64,000 nt of DNA from a bacterium (GCA_016124945.1 WGMT01000058.1:105782-169781), one strand, 5' to 3'; shown: positions 43,675-52,936, counted from the first letter of the stretch. Notes: generated by a model not told the origin, from the sequence alone. Numbers and translations: made by a program.

Positions 43675-44934
43675 ATGACAACCTCACCCCAACTAGCCCG
43701 TCGCATCCTCTTCCTCACCACGCCGCAAAGCTATCGCACCGCGGCATTTGTGGAAGCGGCCAAACGGCTCGAAATTGAGACCCTCTTGGCCGTGGACCTG
43801 CCCAAGCAACTCGCCGAGGAATGGAAACATCGCCTGGGCGTCGACTTCCACCGCCCCGAAGACGCCGCCGCGCAGATCGCGAACGCACTCGCCGAGCGAC
43901 CTGTAGACGCCATCCTCTCTCTCGACGACACTGGCTCGCTGGCGGCCGCCGCGGCCAGTCATCGGTTGGGGCTGCCGCACAACGCACCCGCGGCGGCGGA
44001 AGCGGCGCGCAACAAACTGGTGATGCGCAAAATGCTGCGAGCCGGTGGTGTTGCGTCTCCGCGCTTTCAAGATTTCTTAACCACTGACGATCTCGAACAG
44101 GTGGCCGACCGCGTGGACGCGTCCATTGGCTACCCATGCGTGGTCAAACCGGTGGACCTCAACGGCAGCCGCGGCGTCATCCGCGCCAATGAGCGCGCCG
44201 AATTCCTGGCGGCGGCGCGGCGACTGCTGCACATGATCGGCGTTGAACCGGCGCGTCCCTTTTTGGTGGAATCGTACATCCCTGGCGTGGAAGTGGCGTT
44301 GGAGGGGATTCTCGACAATGGCCGTCTGCAAGTGCTGGCGCTCTTCGACAAGCCCGATCCGCTGGACGGCCCATTTTTTGAGGAGACAATCTACGTCACG
44401 CCGTCGCGCCTGCCTGCGGCGACGCAGCAAGCCATCGCCACTTGCACAGCCGACGCGGCGCATGCCCTCGGCCTGCACATGGGGCCGATCCACGCCGAGT
44501 TGCGCGTCAACGAGGAAGGCCCCTGGATCGTCGAGATTGCCGGGCGATCCATCGGCGGCCTCTGTTCACGCACGCTGCGCTTTGGTGTCGATGCCTCCTT
44601 GGAAGAGTTGATCCTGCGCCAGGCGTGCGGCCTGCCCATCGAGTCCCTCACCCGTGAAGACAATGCCGGCGGCGTCATGATGATCCCAATTCCGGGGCCG
44701 GGCATCCTGCGCAGCGTGCGCGGCGTCGAAGAAGCGTCTGCTGTGGCAGGCATCGAGTCTGTGGAGATCACCGCCCGCCTGCACAACACGCTCGTCCCCC
44801 TACCCGAAGGTGAAAGTTACCTGGGCTTCATCTTCGCCCGCGGCGAAACAGCGGACGCTGTGGAAGCGTCCTTGCGCGCGGCGCATGCGTGTTTGCAGTT
44901 TGGTATCGAGGAAGAGATTCCGTTGTGGGGGTGA
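43675..44934 (+). CDS. ATP-grasp carboxylate-amine ligase
   Basis: A 419-residue enzyme of the BL00235/carnosine-synthase-like group. An N-terminal Rossmann-like part (1-100) precedes the ATP-grasp core: KLVMRKMLRAGGVASPRF, YPCVVKPVDLNGSRGVIRAN with the ATP lysine, FLVESYIPGVEVALEGIL and GPIHAELRVNEEGPWIVEIAGRSIGG holding the metal-binding acid residues. A C-terminal biotin-carboxylase-like domain ends it. It probably ligates an amino acid to another carboxylate. The substrate is unknown. Its start lacks a clear ribosome site (ACAATG), and it converges on the toxin gene. Confidence 0.82.
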   Translation: MTTSPQLARRILFLTTPQSYRTAAFVEAAKRLEIETLLAVDLPKQLAEEWKHRLGVDFHRPEDAAAQIANALAERPVDAILSLDDTGSLAAAAASHRLGLPHNAPAAAEAARNKLVMRKMLRAGGVASPRFQDFLTTDDLEQVADRVDASIGYPCVVKPVDLNGSRGVIRANERAEFLAAARRLLHMIGVEPARPFLVESYIPGVEVALEGILDNGRLQVLALFDKPDPLDGPFFEETIYVTPSRLPAATQQAIATCTADAAHALGLHMGPIHAELRVNEEGPWIVEIAGRSIGGLCSRTLRFGVDASLEELILRQACGLPIESLTREDNAGGVMMIPIPGPGILRSVRGVEEASAVAGIESVEITARLHNTLVPLPEGESYLGFIFARGETADAVEASLRAAHACLQFGIEEEIPLWG

Positions 44935-44943
44935 TTGGGGAAC

Positions 44944-45451
44944 CTATTTGCGACTTTCACCCGCTAGCGACAACGCACGCCTGTAGACTGCATCGCTGAG
45001 GTAGAATCCAGCCGTTGTCCTTGATTCGTGAAGCATGGGCTGGATCTCATCGACCAGTTGATTCTGTTTTGCAGATAGCAGAATGCCCACAACGCCCATC
45101 ACCCGCAGTCCTAATCGTTGGGCAACCCGGCGTCCTTCATATTCGTCCAGCAAAATCAAGTCAGCGTTCACCTCTAGCGCCAGTGCTACCGCTGCCGATT
45201 CGCCGCGATCAAGGTCTCTTTCAAGGGCGTTGATCAAGTGGCGATTTTGTGTTGAATTTTGTGTTGAATGCCGTTGGATCCATTTTGCACTGGCGACTGC
45301 ATTGCGTCCTGGCCAGGCAGTGCCGAAGGCATTTAGTTCTTCCCAGACTGCACTGGGAATATGCAGTTGCGCAAACAGAGTTTGAAGTAACTTCAAAATG
45401 ACCAATCGCCGCAAGGTTGGTAAGCGGCGAGGTATTGCTGACAACGATCAC
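44944..45451 (-). pseudogene. DUF3368 PIN-domain toxin with frameshift
   Basis: The start is a GTG at 45451 that overlaps the antitoxin by four bases; MIVVSNTSPLTNLAAIGHF is the family N-terminus with the PIN acidic site region. After about 20 residues the frame is broken near 45390: the rest (LLQTLFAQLHIPSAVWEELN to ALSLAGESRK) continues in the next frame. A one-base deletion in TTTTGAAGTTA would restore GHFELLQTLF. The later PIN acidic positions (ERDLDRGESAAVALALEVNADLILLDEYEGRRVAQRLGL) are intact. Either the toxin is dead, or the extra base is a sequencing error. PIN toxins cleave RNA. Confidence 0.85.
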
Positions 45452-45702
45452 AGTTGCTTGATCTCTTGGAGACTGGTGAGATCTGCTTCCAGATCTGATT
45501 CATCGAAATGTACCGGGATTCCGCGCGCAGCAACTAACTGTCGGAACGCCCATAAGGACATGTCCGCAAGCTCACGTGCCTTCCCAATGGACAACCGCCT
45601 CTGCTCGTACAGGTGAACAGCCAGTTCCACTTTGATCTCAGAAATTGTGAGGCGTGCTGAATCTAAGATTTCTTGAGATACTTCGAGCGTTGTTGTCATC
45701 AT
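45448..45702 (-). CDS. UPF0175-family antitoxin
   Basis: An 84-residue protein. LTISEIKVELAVHLYEQRRLSIGKARELADMSLWAFRQLVAARGIPVHFDESDLEADLTSL is the UPF0175 helical pattern, the usual antitoxin of DUF3368 PIN toxins. It overlaps the toxin start by four bases, as in such modules. It probably binds both the toxin and its own promoter. A second ATG lies one codon in. Confidence 0.9.
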   Translation of the reverse strand: MMTTTLEVSQEILDSARLTISEIKVELAVHLYEQRRLSIGKARELADMSLWAFRQLVAARGIPVHFDESDLEADLTSLQEIKQL

Positions 45703-45784
45703 TATGTCTCATTTTTGCTTACATCATGATCGGTACGCTGCTTCATTATATCATGCACCACCGTTCCGAAAATGAAATACGTTT

Positions 45785-46630
45785 TTACCCCATCCCTGCC
45801 AGGAGACCCAACAGCAGTCGTGTCAATCGGGGCACCACCAACCGTCCGGTCTCTATCACCTCTTCGTGGCTGGTCTGTGCTTGGCTATCCAGCACGTCGA
45901 TGGCGACGTTGGTGATGGTGCTGATCCCCAGCACACGCATCCCGGCGTGGCGGGCGACGGTGGCTTCGGGCGCGGTGCTCATGCCCACGGCGTCGGCCCC
46001 GATGAGGCGCATGAAGCGCACTTCCGCCGGCGTCTCGAAGGCGGGGCCGGAGAGCGCAGCGTAGACGCCATGCTTTAGTGTCTCCTCCTGGCGCGTCGCC
46101 ACGTCATCGGCTAGCCGCCGCAGCACAGGACTGTAAACGTCGGTCATCGAGGGGAAGCGCAGGCCGAAGTCGTTGAGGTTGGGGCCGTGGAGTGGACTGT
46201 TGCCCACCAGCCCCATGAAATTGATGTGATCGTCGATGATCATCAGATCCCCTGCTCGAAAAGACGGGTTGATGCCACCGGCCGCGTTGGTGAGGATCAG
46301 CGTGTCGATCCCCAACCGCTGCATCACACGCACCGGCAAGGTAATCTGCTGCTGCGTGTAGCCTTCGTAAAAGTGGAAGCGCCCCTGCATGACGCAAACA
46401 TCCACGCCCGCCAGTTGACCGATGACCAGTCGCCCGGCGTGTCCTTCCACGGTGCTTACGGGGAAATGTGGGATCTCGCCATAGGCCAGCACATGGGCGT
46501 TTTCCACTGCCTCGGCTAGGGGACTCAACCCACTGCCGAGGACCAACCCAATCTTGGGGTGATGGGCTGTGCGGCTACGAATGAATGTCGCCGCTTCTTG
46601 GTAGGCGGCGAGTGGAAATGATGTGATCAT
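45785..46630 (-). CDS. punA: Purine nucleoside phosphorylase (trimeric, PNP-I type)
   Basis: 281 residues from the ATG at 46630. Motifs KIGLVLGSGLSPLAEAV (phosphate loop), GYTQQQITLPVRVMQRLGIDTLILTNAAGGIN, GPAFETPAEVRFMRLIGADAVGMSTAPEATVARHAGMRVLGISTITN are the trimeric PNP signature with the purine-binding Glu (E in FETPAE) and Asn. It splits purine nucleosides to base and ribose-1-phosphate and fits with the nucleoside importer encoded at 47.9-54.7 kb. It overlaps the end of the upstream recombinase gene by 56 bases. Confidence 0.94.
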   Translation of the reverse strand: MITSFPLAAYQEAATFIRSRTAHHPKIGLVLGSGLSPLAEAVENAHVLAYGEIPHFPVSTVEGHAGRLVIGQLAGVDVCVMQGRFHFYEGYTQQQITLPVRVMQRLGIDTLILTNAAGGINPSFRAGDLMIIDDHINFMGLVGNSPLHGPNLNDFGLRFPSMTDVYSPVLRRLADDVATRQEETLKHGVYAALSGPAFETPAEVRFMRLIGADAVGMSTAPEATVARHAGMRVLGISTITNVAIDVLDSQAQTSHEEVIETGRLVVPRLTRLLLGLLAGMG

Positions 46631-47549
46631 GTGCAGGTCTTTCGTATGGGATGCCGTCAAGTAATACTTCGTTGCTGCTCTTCTGGTTTTGCATGCGGTA
46701 GAACTTGGTGCTGCCGACGCTTAAATTCCCCATGCGCTTTTGAACGTCCTGTGGATCGGTGCCGTTGTTGAGGAGATGGGCAGCGAAACTGTGACGCAGT
46801 GCATGGGGTGTGATGGTGTCGCCGATCCCTACGGCGTTGGCGTACTCTCGGATAATGAGCCAGAGACCCTGGCGCGTCAGCCGTTGGCCACGTTGATTGA
46901 GGAAAAGCGCTTGATCGTCCGGCTGTTTCAGCAGCGCGGCGCGTCCTTGATCGAGAGCCAGGTAGTTGTGCAGCGCATCCGCAGCGGCTGGATAGACGGT
47001 CATCACCCGGCGGCGCAGACTGCGCGCACCACAGGTGACAGTCTGCGCGCTGGGATCGACATCTTCGACGTTGAGGTTCACCACTTCGGTCACGCGCATC
47101 CCCGTCGCACACAGGACTTCAAGCAGCGCCTTGTCGCGTACCGACTTTGTGCCACGTCCACGCGCTGGTTCGGCCAGCAAGCGCTGAATCGTATCGGCGT
47201 CGATGGGCTGCGGCAACTTCTTCTCTACCTTGGGCGGGCGGATCACACTTGAAATGCCGTCGGCAAGGTGACCTGTCTCTTGCAGATGGTTCAAGAAACT
47301 GCGGACTGCCGCCACCTTGCGCGCCACTGTAGCCGATGCATAGCGCTGTTCCTGAAGGTAGTGGACGTAAGCGTGAATCATCCCTTCCGCTAGATCGCGC
47401 CAAAAATTTACACCGCTTGCCTCTGTTGGGGACGATGTCAAGTAGCTCTGGAACTGTCCTAGATCGTTGCGGTAGGCTGCTATGGTGTTGATCGAGCAAC
47501 GTTTGTTGATTGCCAGATGCTCCAAGAACGTCTGGATCTCGCTCTGCAT
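46575..47549 (-). CDS. XerC/XerD-like tyrosine recombinase, altered active site
   Basis: 324 residues from the ATG at 47549 (GGAGAG upstream). The N-terminal SAM-like helix bundle has TFLEHLAINKRCSINTIAAYRNDLGQF. The catalytic domain has GMRVTEVVNL (first Arg), HALRHSFAAHLLNNG (His-x-x-Arg) and nucleophile Tyr in STKFYRM. The usual lysine hairpin GKGxKxR reads GARSLRRR, and the usual LGH motif is MGN, so the lysine and second histidine are lost. A 40-residue non-conserved tail follows the tyrosine and overlaps the phosphorylase start by 56 bases. It might be an impaired XerD or a specialised recombinase. Confidence 0.8.
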   Translation of the reverse strand: MQSEIQTFLEHLAINKRCSINTIAAYRNDLGQFQSYLTSSPTEASGVNFWRDLAEGMIHAYVHYLQEQRYASATVARKVAAVRSFLNHLQETGHLADGISSVIRPPKVEKKLPQPIDADTIQRLLAEPARGRGTKSVRDKALLEVLCATGMRVTEVVNLNVEDVDPSAQTVTCGARSLRRRVMTVYPAAADALHNYLALDQGRAALLKQPDDQALFLNQRGQRLTRQGLWLIIREYANAVGIGDTITPHALRHSFAAHLLNNGTDPQDVQKRMGNLSVGSTKFYRMQNQKSSNEVLLDGIPYERPAHDHIISTRRLPRSGDIHS

Positions 47550-47860
47550 AACCCTTCTCTCCATGAGTCGCACACGTTGTGGGGATTCTACCATAGAACG
47601 CGCTGAAATCGAACCGAGCACATGGATCCGGGTTCGGCGGAACGGCTCTCTCTTGTTGCGCTGCAGATTTGTGTGCTGCCTATGTCCTGGTTTAATTCTT
47701 TTGCTCCACTCTTTTGCGTGCAGTATAATGATCTACGTTCAAATATTTTCCCCGCAGTTTGTGGCAGCGCTGCAAATTCCCCCTGCGCGTGGTGTCCACC
47801 CTGTGGTAATTTGTCTAATCGGCAGTCCGAAACAACCTAGTCAGAAGGGACATACACCCA
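47550..47860. other. Intergenic region with nucleoside operon promoter
   Basis: A 311-base divergent gap without a gene. It holds the promoter annotated at 47701, and a leader of about 120 bases follows it. No riboswitch structure was recognised. Confidence 0.6.
47701..47729 (+). promoter_or_regulatory. Promoter of the nucleoside importer operon
   Basis: TTGCTC (47701-47706) and TATAAT (47724-47729) are separated by 17 bases. It is well placed for transcription of the BMP lipoprotein gene 130 bases downstream. Confidence 0.8.
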
Positions 47861-48946
47861 ATGCGTATCGCACGATTTTTGTCTGTATTCTCTGTCCTTG
47901 CTGTGCTCTCTCTGTTGCTGGCGGCGTGTCCTGCCATGCCTGTTGCGCCCGCGCCCGAAACAGGTGGTGAAGCCACAGCAACCGAAGCAAGTAGCGAAGC
48001 GACCTCCGATTTTCAGATCGGCCTGGTCACCGATGTGGGGCGTGTCAACGATCGCAGTTTCAACCAGTCGGCCTGGGAAGGCGTGCAGCAGGCCGCCGAG
48101 GCCCTTGGCGTTTCCGAAGAGAATGTTAAGTTCATCGAAACCCAGGGTGCAACCGATTACACCGACAACATTCAGCAGTTCATCGACGCCGGCTACGATG
48201 TCATCGTGACCGTGGGTTTCGCCCTCGGTGATGCCACCATCGAAGCCGCCACCAACAACCCCGATATCTACTTTATCGGCGTCGACCAGTTCCAGGGAGA
48301 AACGCTGCCTAACGTGGCCGGCCTGATCTTCCCCGAAGACAAGTCGGGCTTCCTGGCCGGCGTACTGGCCGCTCGCCTGAGCGAAACCGGCACCATCGCC
48401 TCTGTGTTGGGCACCGACCTTGTCCCGCCGGTGGTTGCTTTTGGCACCGGCTACGAGAACGGCGCCAAGTACGCCAACCCAGACATCAACGTCATCACCA
48501 CCTATCATCCTGGTGGCATGGATACCGCCTTCACCGACCCCGAATGGGGCGCGGCGACGGCAGCCCAGGCGCTTGACCAGGGTGCAGACGTGATCTTCGG
48601 CGCCGGCGGCAACACCGGCAACGGCGCGCTGCAAGAGATTGCCAGCCGCGTCACCGCAGACAATCAGGTCTACTGCATTGGCGTTGACACCGACCAGTGG
48701 GAGACCGTCCCTGCGGCGCAGCCCTGTCTCGTCTCCAGCGCCATGAAGCTCATCACCCCCGGCGTTGTGGACCTGATCAATCTGGCCAACGAAGGCAACT
48801 TCCCCGGTGGCAACTACGTGGGTGAAGTTGGCCTGGCTCCCTTCCACGACTTCGAAGAAAGCATCCCTCAAGAGATCAAAGACGAACTCGACGCCGTGCG
48901 CGCCGGTTTGGAGGATGGCTCGATTTCGACGGGATACGGTAGCTGA
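47861..48946 (+). CDS. BMP-family nucleoside-binding lipoprotein
   Basis: 361 residues. The signal VLAVLSLLLAAC ends in a lipobox, followed by a Glu/Thr/Ala linker. The PnrA/BmpA fold begins with FQIGLVTDVGRVNDRSFNQSAWEGVQQAA and continues FIETQGATDYTDNIQQFIDAGYDVIVTVGF, GVDQF, LIFPEDKSGFLAGVLAA and CIGVDTDQW, all typical of the nucleoside-binding BMP family. It captures purine or other nucleosides outside the membrane and delivers them to the permeases encoded at 49.0-51.3 kb. A hairpin lies between it and the permeases, probably to raise its ratio over them. Confidence 0.93.
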   Translation: MRIARFLSVFSVLAVLSLLLAACPAMPVAPAPETGGEATATEASSEATSDFQIGLVTDVGRVNDRSFNQSAWEGVQQAAEALGVSEENVKFIETQGATDYTDNIQQFIDAGYDVIVTVGFALGDATIEAATNNPDIYFIGVDQFQGETLPNVAGLIFPEDKSGFLAGVLAARLSETGTIASVLGTDLVPPVVAFGTGYENGAKYANPDINVITTYHPGGMDTAFTDPEWGAATAAQALDQGADVIFGAGGNTGNGALQEIASRVTADNQVYCIGVDTDQWETVPAAQPCLVSSAMKLITPGVVDLINLANEGNFPGGNYVGEVGLAPFHDFEESIPQEIKDELDAVRAGLEDGSISTGYGS

Positions 48947-48956
48947 TAATAGTGTG

Positions 48957-49018
48957 TAGTGCGTAGTGCGTGGTGCGTCGATGAGATCCTACGCACCACG
49001 CACTACGCACTATTTTTA
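48957..49018 (+). terminator. Heptamer hairpin with T run between SBP and permease
   Basis: TAGTGCGTAGTGCGTGGTGC (from 48957) pairs perfectly over 22 bp with 48991-49012, and TTTTTATTT follows. The TAGTGCG heptamer array starts a few bases past the lipoprotein stop. It should act as a partial terminator within the operon. Confidence 0.88.
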
Positions 49019-49036
49019 TTTGGTCGGGAGCCACCT

Positions 49037-50197
49037 ATGACCTCTTCTTCCCCGACGCAGCCGAACGCACTCAGTCGGCTGCTTCGTTCTTTATTGACGC
49101 CGACGTTGGCGCTGTTGCTTGCGCTGCTGTTGGGCGCTGTGGTGATGTGGATCTTTGGTGATCCTGCCTTTTCGTTGCAACGGCCGCTGGATGCGTATCG
49201 TGGGCTTTTTGACGGCGCGTTCGGCGATGGACGGGCTTGGGCAACCACGATTCGTAAGATGGTCCCCTTTCTGCTCACGGGCCTCTCTGTGGCCGTAGCC
49301 TTTAAGACAGGGCTTTTCAACATTGGTGCCTCGGGGCAGTTTGTGATGGGCTCTGTCTTCTCCGTGTTTATCGGCGTGAATTTTGAGGGCCTGCCGGCCT
49401 TCATTCACCTGCCCCTTGCGTTGCTCTTCGGCATCCTTGGCGGGGTGTTGTGGGGCGCCATCCCCGGCATTTTGAAGGTCTACACCGGCGCACATGAGGT
49501 GATCGTCACGATCATGCTCAATTACGTAGCTGCCCTTTTCGCCGGGTGGACGGTCTTCGCCGGCGGTACCCAAGGACAGCGCCCCGGCCCACTTTGGGAT
49601 CCTACGGCGGGCGCCATTTCCGAGACTGCCGATGTGCTCATGTCGGCACGAATTCCGTGGCTGTTTGGACCACCCTACCGCGTGCATTATGGTATCTTCA
49701 TCGCGCTGGCGGTGGTCTTTTTGATCTGGTGGCTCCTGTACAAGACGACTATCGGCTACGAGATCCGCACCGTGGGGCAGAATTTAAAGGCGGCGCGCTA
49801 CGCCGGCATCAATGTCAACTGGACGATTATCTTCACAATGGGCATTGCCGGTGGGTTGGCCGGGTTGGCCGGCGCGATTGAAACGCTGGGGCTGAACCAC
49901 AAATTTGCGCCTGAATTTGGCGGCGGCGTCGGCTTCGACGGCATCACCGTGGCGTTGCTTGGGCAGACCCACCCATTTGGTGTCGTCTTGGCGTCGTTCC
50001 TCTTCGGCGCAATGGACGGCGGTGCCGGGCGTATGCAATTCCAATCGGGCGTGGCTGTAGACATCATCCAGGTGATCCAGGCGTTGATTCTGGCGCTGGT
50101 GGCGGCGCCGTTGATCATCCGCACCATTTTCCGCATTCGTCAGCTTCCTGCCGAAACTGAGGGGACCAAACTGGGCCAGAGTTGGGGTGGCACTTAA
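49037..50197 (+). CDS. Nucleoside ABC transporter permease (NupP/YufP-like)
   Basis: 386 residues from the ATG at 49037 (GGGAG upstream). About nine to ten hydrophobic segments. The conserved LTGLSVAVAFKTGLFNIGASGQFVMG and GLAGLAGAIETLGLNHKF patterns are those of the BPD_transp_2 family permeases of nucleoside BMP systems, with cytoplasmic AARYAGINVNWTI contacting the ATPase. It pairs with the second permease directly downstream. Confidence 0.92.
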   Translation: MTSSSPTQPNALSRLLRSLLTPTLALLLALLLGAVVMWIFGDPAFSLQRPLDAYRGLFDGAFGDGRAWATTIRKMVPFLLTGLSVAVAFKTGLFNIGASGQFVMGSVFSVFIGVNFEGLPAFIHLPLALLFGILGGVLWGAIPGILKVYTGAHEVIVTIMLNYVAALFAGWTVFAGGTQGQRPGPLWDPTAGAISETADVLMSARIPWLFGPPYRVHYGIFIALAVVFLIWWLLYKTTIGYEIRTVGQNLKAARYAGINVNWTIIFTMGIAGGLAGLAGAIETLGLNHKFAPEFGGGVGFDGITVALLGQTHPFGVVLASFLFGAMDGGAGRMQFQSGVAVDIIQVIQALILALVAAPLIIRTIFRIRQLPAETEGTKLGQSWGGT

Positions 50198-51250
50198 ATG
50201 AACGATCGAAGTCGCGTGTGGAAAACGTCTTCGTGGATCGCGATGGGGCTGGCTGTGGTTATCGTTGTGTTGGCCATCCTCGTCAATTTGACCGCCCTGG
50301 GCGAGCATACCTGGCTGCGTGTCCTTTTCGGCGTCAGCGCACTGAACTTTGCCCTACGCGCCACCATCCCGTTGATTTTGGGCGCGTTGAGCGGCATCCT
50401 TTGTGAACGATCTGGGATCATCAACATTGGGATTGAGGGCATGATGCTGGCCGGTGCCTTTGCCGCTTTTGTTGCCAAAGTCGCTACCAATCATTGGCCG
50501 TTGGGATCGAGTTTGGCCTTTGCGGTGGTGGTGGCGCTGGCTGTGGGCGCATTCATGGGCCTCTTCCATGCACTACTCTCGATTCGCTTCCGCATGGATC
50601 AGATCATCTCCGGCACCGTGATCATCATCCTGGCAGCGGGGATCTCGTCCTATCTTTTCGACCGCAGCGCGACTGCCGTCGGCAAGTTTTCGGCTGTCCC
50701 CATTCCGCTGCTCTCGGACATCCCCGTACTTGGGCGGGTCTTTTTTAACAATCCGCCTATCACCTACCTGGCGCTGATCCTGGTGGTGGTGGTGCACGTG
50801 GCCTTGTTCTACACCCGTTGGGGCTTGCGTACCCGCGCCGTGGGGGAACATCCTCGCGCCGCGGACACAGTCGGCATCAACGTCAATCGCTACCGCTACG
50901 TCAACACTATGTTCGGCGGTATGTTGGCCGGGCTGGCTGGGGCCTTCCTCGTGTTGGAAGCGGTGGGGCAATTTCAGGAAGGCATGACGGCGGGGCGTGG
51001 CTTTATTGCCCTGGCTGCCATGATCTTCGGCAACTGGAACCCGTTCGGCGCCTTAGGCGCAGCGGCGCTCTTCGGCTATACTCAGGCCCTACAAAACGAA
51101 CTATTGCTGGCGGGTGTCACCACCGTACCGCGCCAGTTTGTCTCGATGCTACCCTACATCGCCACCATCGTTGCCGTCTCCGGCCTCGTCGGACGCGTCC
51201 GCCCGCCCGCGGCGTCGGGGAAAGTGTATGAGACGGAGGGTGGGCATTAG
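50198..51250 (+). CDS. Nucleoside ABC transporter permease (NupQ/YufQ-like)
   Basis: A 350-residue polytopic protein whose ATG is the first codon after the previous stop. Motifs LGALSGILCERSGIINIGIEGMMLAGAFAA and GLAGAFLVLEAVGQFQEGMTAGRGFIALAAMIFGNWNP identify the second BPD_transp_2 permease. The HPRAADTVGINVNRYRYVN loop is the ATPase contact. Together with the first permease it forms the heteromeric channel. A GGTGATT heptamer array begins just after its stop. Confidence 0.92.
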   Translation: MNDRSRVWKTSSWIAMGLAVVIVVLAILVNLTALGEHTWLRVLFGVSALNFALRATIPLILGALSGILCERSGIINIGIEGMMLAGAFAAFVAKVATNHWPLGSSLAFAVVVALAVGAFMGLFHALLSIRFRMDQIISGTVIIILAAGISSYLFDRSATAVGKFSAVPIPLLSDIPVLGRVFFNNPPITYLALILVVVVHVALFYTRWGLRTRAVGEHPRAADTVGINVNRYRYVNTMFGGMLAGLAGAFLVLEAVGQFQEGMTAGRGFIALAAMIFGNWNPFGALGAAALFGYTQALQNELLLAGVTTVPRQFVSMLPYIATIVAVSGLVGRVRPPAASGKVYETEGGH

Positions 51251-51353
51251 GAAGGTGATTGGTGACTGGTGACTGGTGATTAGGATCTCGTACAGCATGT
51301 GATGCCAATATTGGAACCATGATGCTTAACGACCCCCAATCACCAGTCACCTT
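51251..51353. repeat. GGTGATT heptamer hairpin between permease and ATPase genes
   Basis: GGTGATT/GGTGACT heptamers at 51254-51284 are complemented by the array at 51338-51353. They flank a 50-base spacer. This sits within the transporter operon, so it may lower expression of the ATPase relative to the permeases. Confidence 0.88.
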
Positions 51354-51376
51354 TATTCCCGACAGGAGAGTCTATA

Positions 51377-52936
51377 TTGTCTACAAACACCGTCCTCGAA
51401 GCGCGGGGAATTTCCAAACGCTTCCCCGGCGTGATCGCCAATCAGAATGTGAATCTGACGCTGCGGCGCGGGGAGATCCTGGCGCTGCTGGGTGAAAACG
51501 GCGCGGGGAAGTCGACGTTGATGAACGTCATCTACGGGCTTTACCAGCCCAGCGACGGCGAAATTCTGATCAACGGCAAGGTGGTGCAGATGCACTCACC
51601 CAAAGACGCTATCGCTCTGGGCATCGGCATGGTGCACCAGCATTTTCAACTGGTGCCGGTGATGACGGTGCTGGAAAATGTGATGTTGGGCAGTGAGAGT
51701 GTGCAGGGCCTGTTTCTGGATCGGCGGCAGGTAGCAAAACGCATCCACGAGCTTTCGGAACGATATGGGCTGAATGTAGATCCCCATGCCCTGATCGAGG
51801 ACCTGCCTGTGGGCGTGCGCCAGCGTGTGGAGATCATTAAAGCGCTCTACCGCAACGCCGACATCCTGATTTTAGACGAACCTACCGCCGTCCTCACGCC
51901 GCAGGAGATCGAGGGGCTCTTCGAGGTGATGGACACGCTGCGCAAGCAGGGCAAGTCGATCATCTTCATCACCCACAAACTCAAAGAAGTGCTGCGTGTC
52001 GCCGACCGCATTGTGGTGCTACGCCGTGGTGAAGTGGTGGGCGAGGCCGATCCGCACAGCGCCACACAGGCCGGCCTTGCCGCCATGATGGTGGGCCGCG
52101 AAGTGATTCTCGAAGTAGAAAAGTCGACGGCGCACCCAGGCAAACCGGTGCTTGAAATTGTGGATCTGCGTGCCCGTACCGACCTAGGTGAAGCGGCGCT
52201 CAACGGCGTCAACCTCACCGTCTACGCCGGGGAAATTGTGGGGGTGGCCGGTGTGCAGGGCAATGGACAGACCGAGCTTGTCGAAGCGCTCACCGGCCTG
52301 CGTCACGTAGACAGTGGACACGTCCGCATCGGTGGCCTGGAGATGACCAACGCCAGCCCGCGCCGCATTACCGCCGACGGCCAAAGCTGTCACATCCCCG
52401 AAGATCGCCACGCCTACGGCATGGTCGGTTCGTATTCGATTGCCGACAACCTGGTGCTCAACACCTACTACAAAGCGCCCTTTGCCCGCGGCCTGACCAT
52501 CGACGAAAGCGCCATCCGCCAGAACGCCCAGGCGCTTGTAGACAAGTTCGATGTGCGCACGCCCTCGGTGACGCTTTCGGGCAGCAGCCTTTCCGGCGGC
52601 AACCAACAGAAAATGGTGGTGGCGCGCGAATTCAGCCGCCCCATTCAACTGTTGATCGCAGCGCAACCCACCCGCGGCATCGATGTTGGCTCGATTGAAT
52701 TTATCCATCAGCAGATTGTGGCGAAGCGTGACGAAGGCGTTGGTGTGCTCCTCGTCAGCTCGGAATTGGACGAAGTCATGGCGCTCTCGGATCGTATCGC
52801 CGTGATGTACAAAGGCGCGGTGATCGACATTGTCGACCGCGCCGACGCCACCCGCGAAGGGTTGGGGTTGCTCATGGCCGGCATCCATCCTGACGATCCA
52901 CACGTGATGCCGATGCCACAGGAAAGCCGCGTATGA
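51377..52936 (+). CDS. Nucleoside ABC transporter ATP-binding protein (two NBDs)
   Basis: 519 residues from a TTG start with AGGAGAG upstream. Two ATPase domains: the first has LLGENGAGKSTLM, LPVGVRQRVEIIKALYR, ADILILDEPTAVLTPQE and FITHK. The second has GVQGNGQTEL, LSGGNQQKMVVAREF and, as typical of this family, a degenerate Walker B LIAAQPTRGIDVG without the DEP motif. It energises import by both permeases. It overlaps the unknown 587-residue gene by four bases. Confidence 0.93.
   Translation: MSTNTVLEARGISKRFPGVIANQNVNLTLRRGEILALLGENGAGKSTLMNVIYGLYQPSDGEILINGKVVQMHSPKDAIALGIGMVHQHFQLVPVMTVLENVMLGSESVQGLFLDRRQVAKRIHELSERYGLNVDPHALIEDLPVGVRQRVEIIKALYRNADILILDEPTAVLTPQEIEGLFEVMDTLRKQGKSIIFITHKLKEVLRVADRIVVLRRGEVVGEADPHSATQAGLAAMMVGREVILEVEKSTAHPGKPVLEIVDLRARTDLGEAALNGVNLTVYAGEIVGVAGVQGNGQTELVEALTGLRHVDSGHVRIGGLEMTNASPRRITADGQSCHIPEDRHAYGMVGSYSIADNLVLNTYYKAPFARGLTIDESAIRQNAQALVDKFDVRTPSVTLSGSSLSGGNQQKMVVAREFSRPIQLLIAAQPTRGIDVGSIEFIHQQIVAKRDEGVGVLLVSSELDEVMALSDRIAVMYKGAVIDIVDRADATREGLGLLMAGIHPDDPHVMPMPQESRV

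Noticed and set aside
47837..48871. Minus-strand frame opposite the BMP lipoprotein
   Set aside because: Shadow of a strongly conserved gene.
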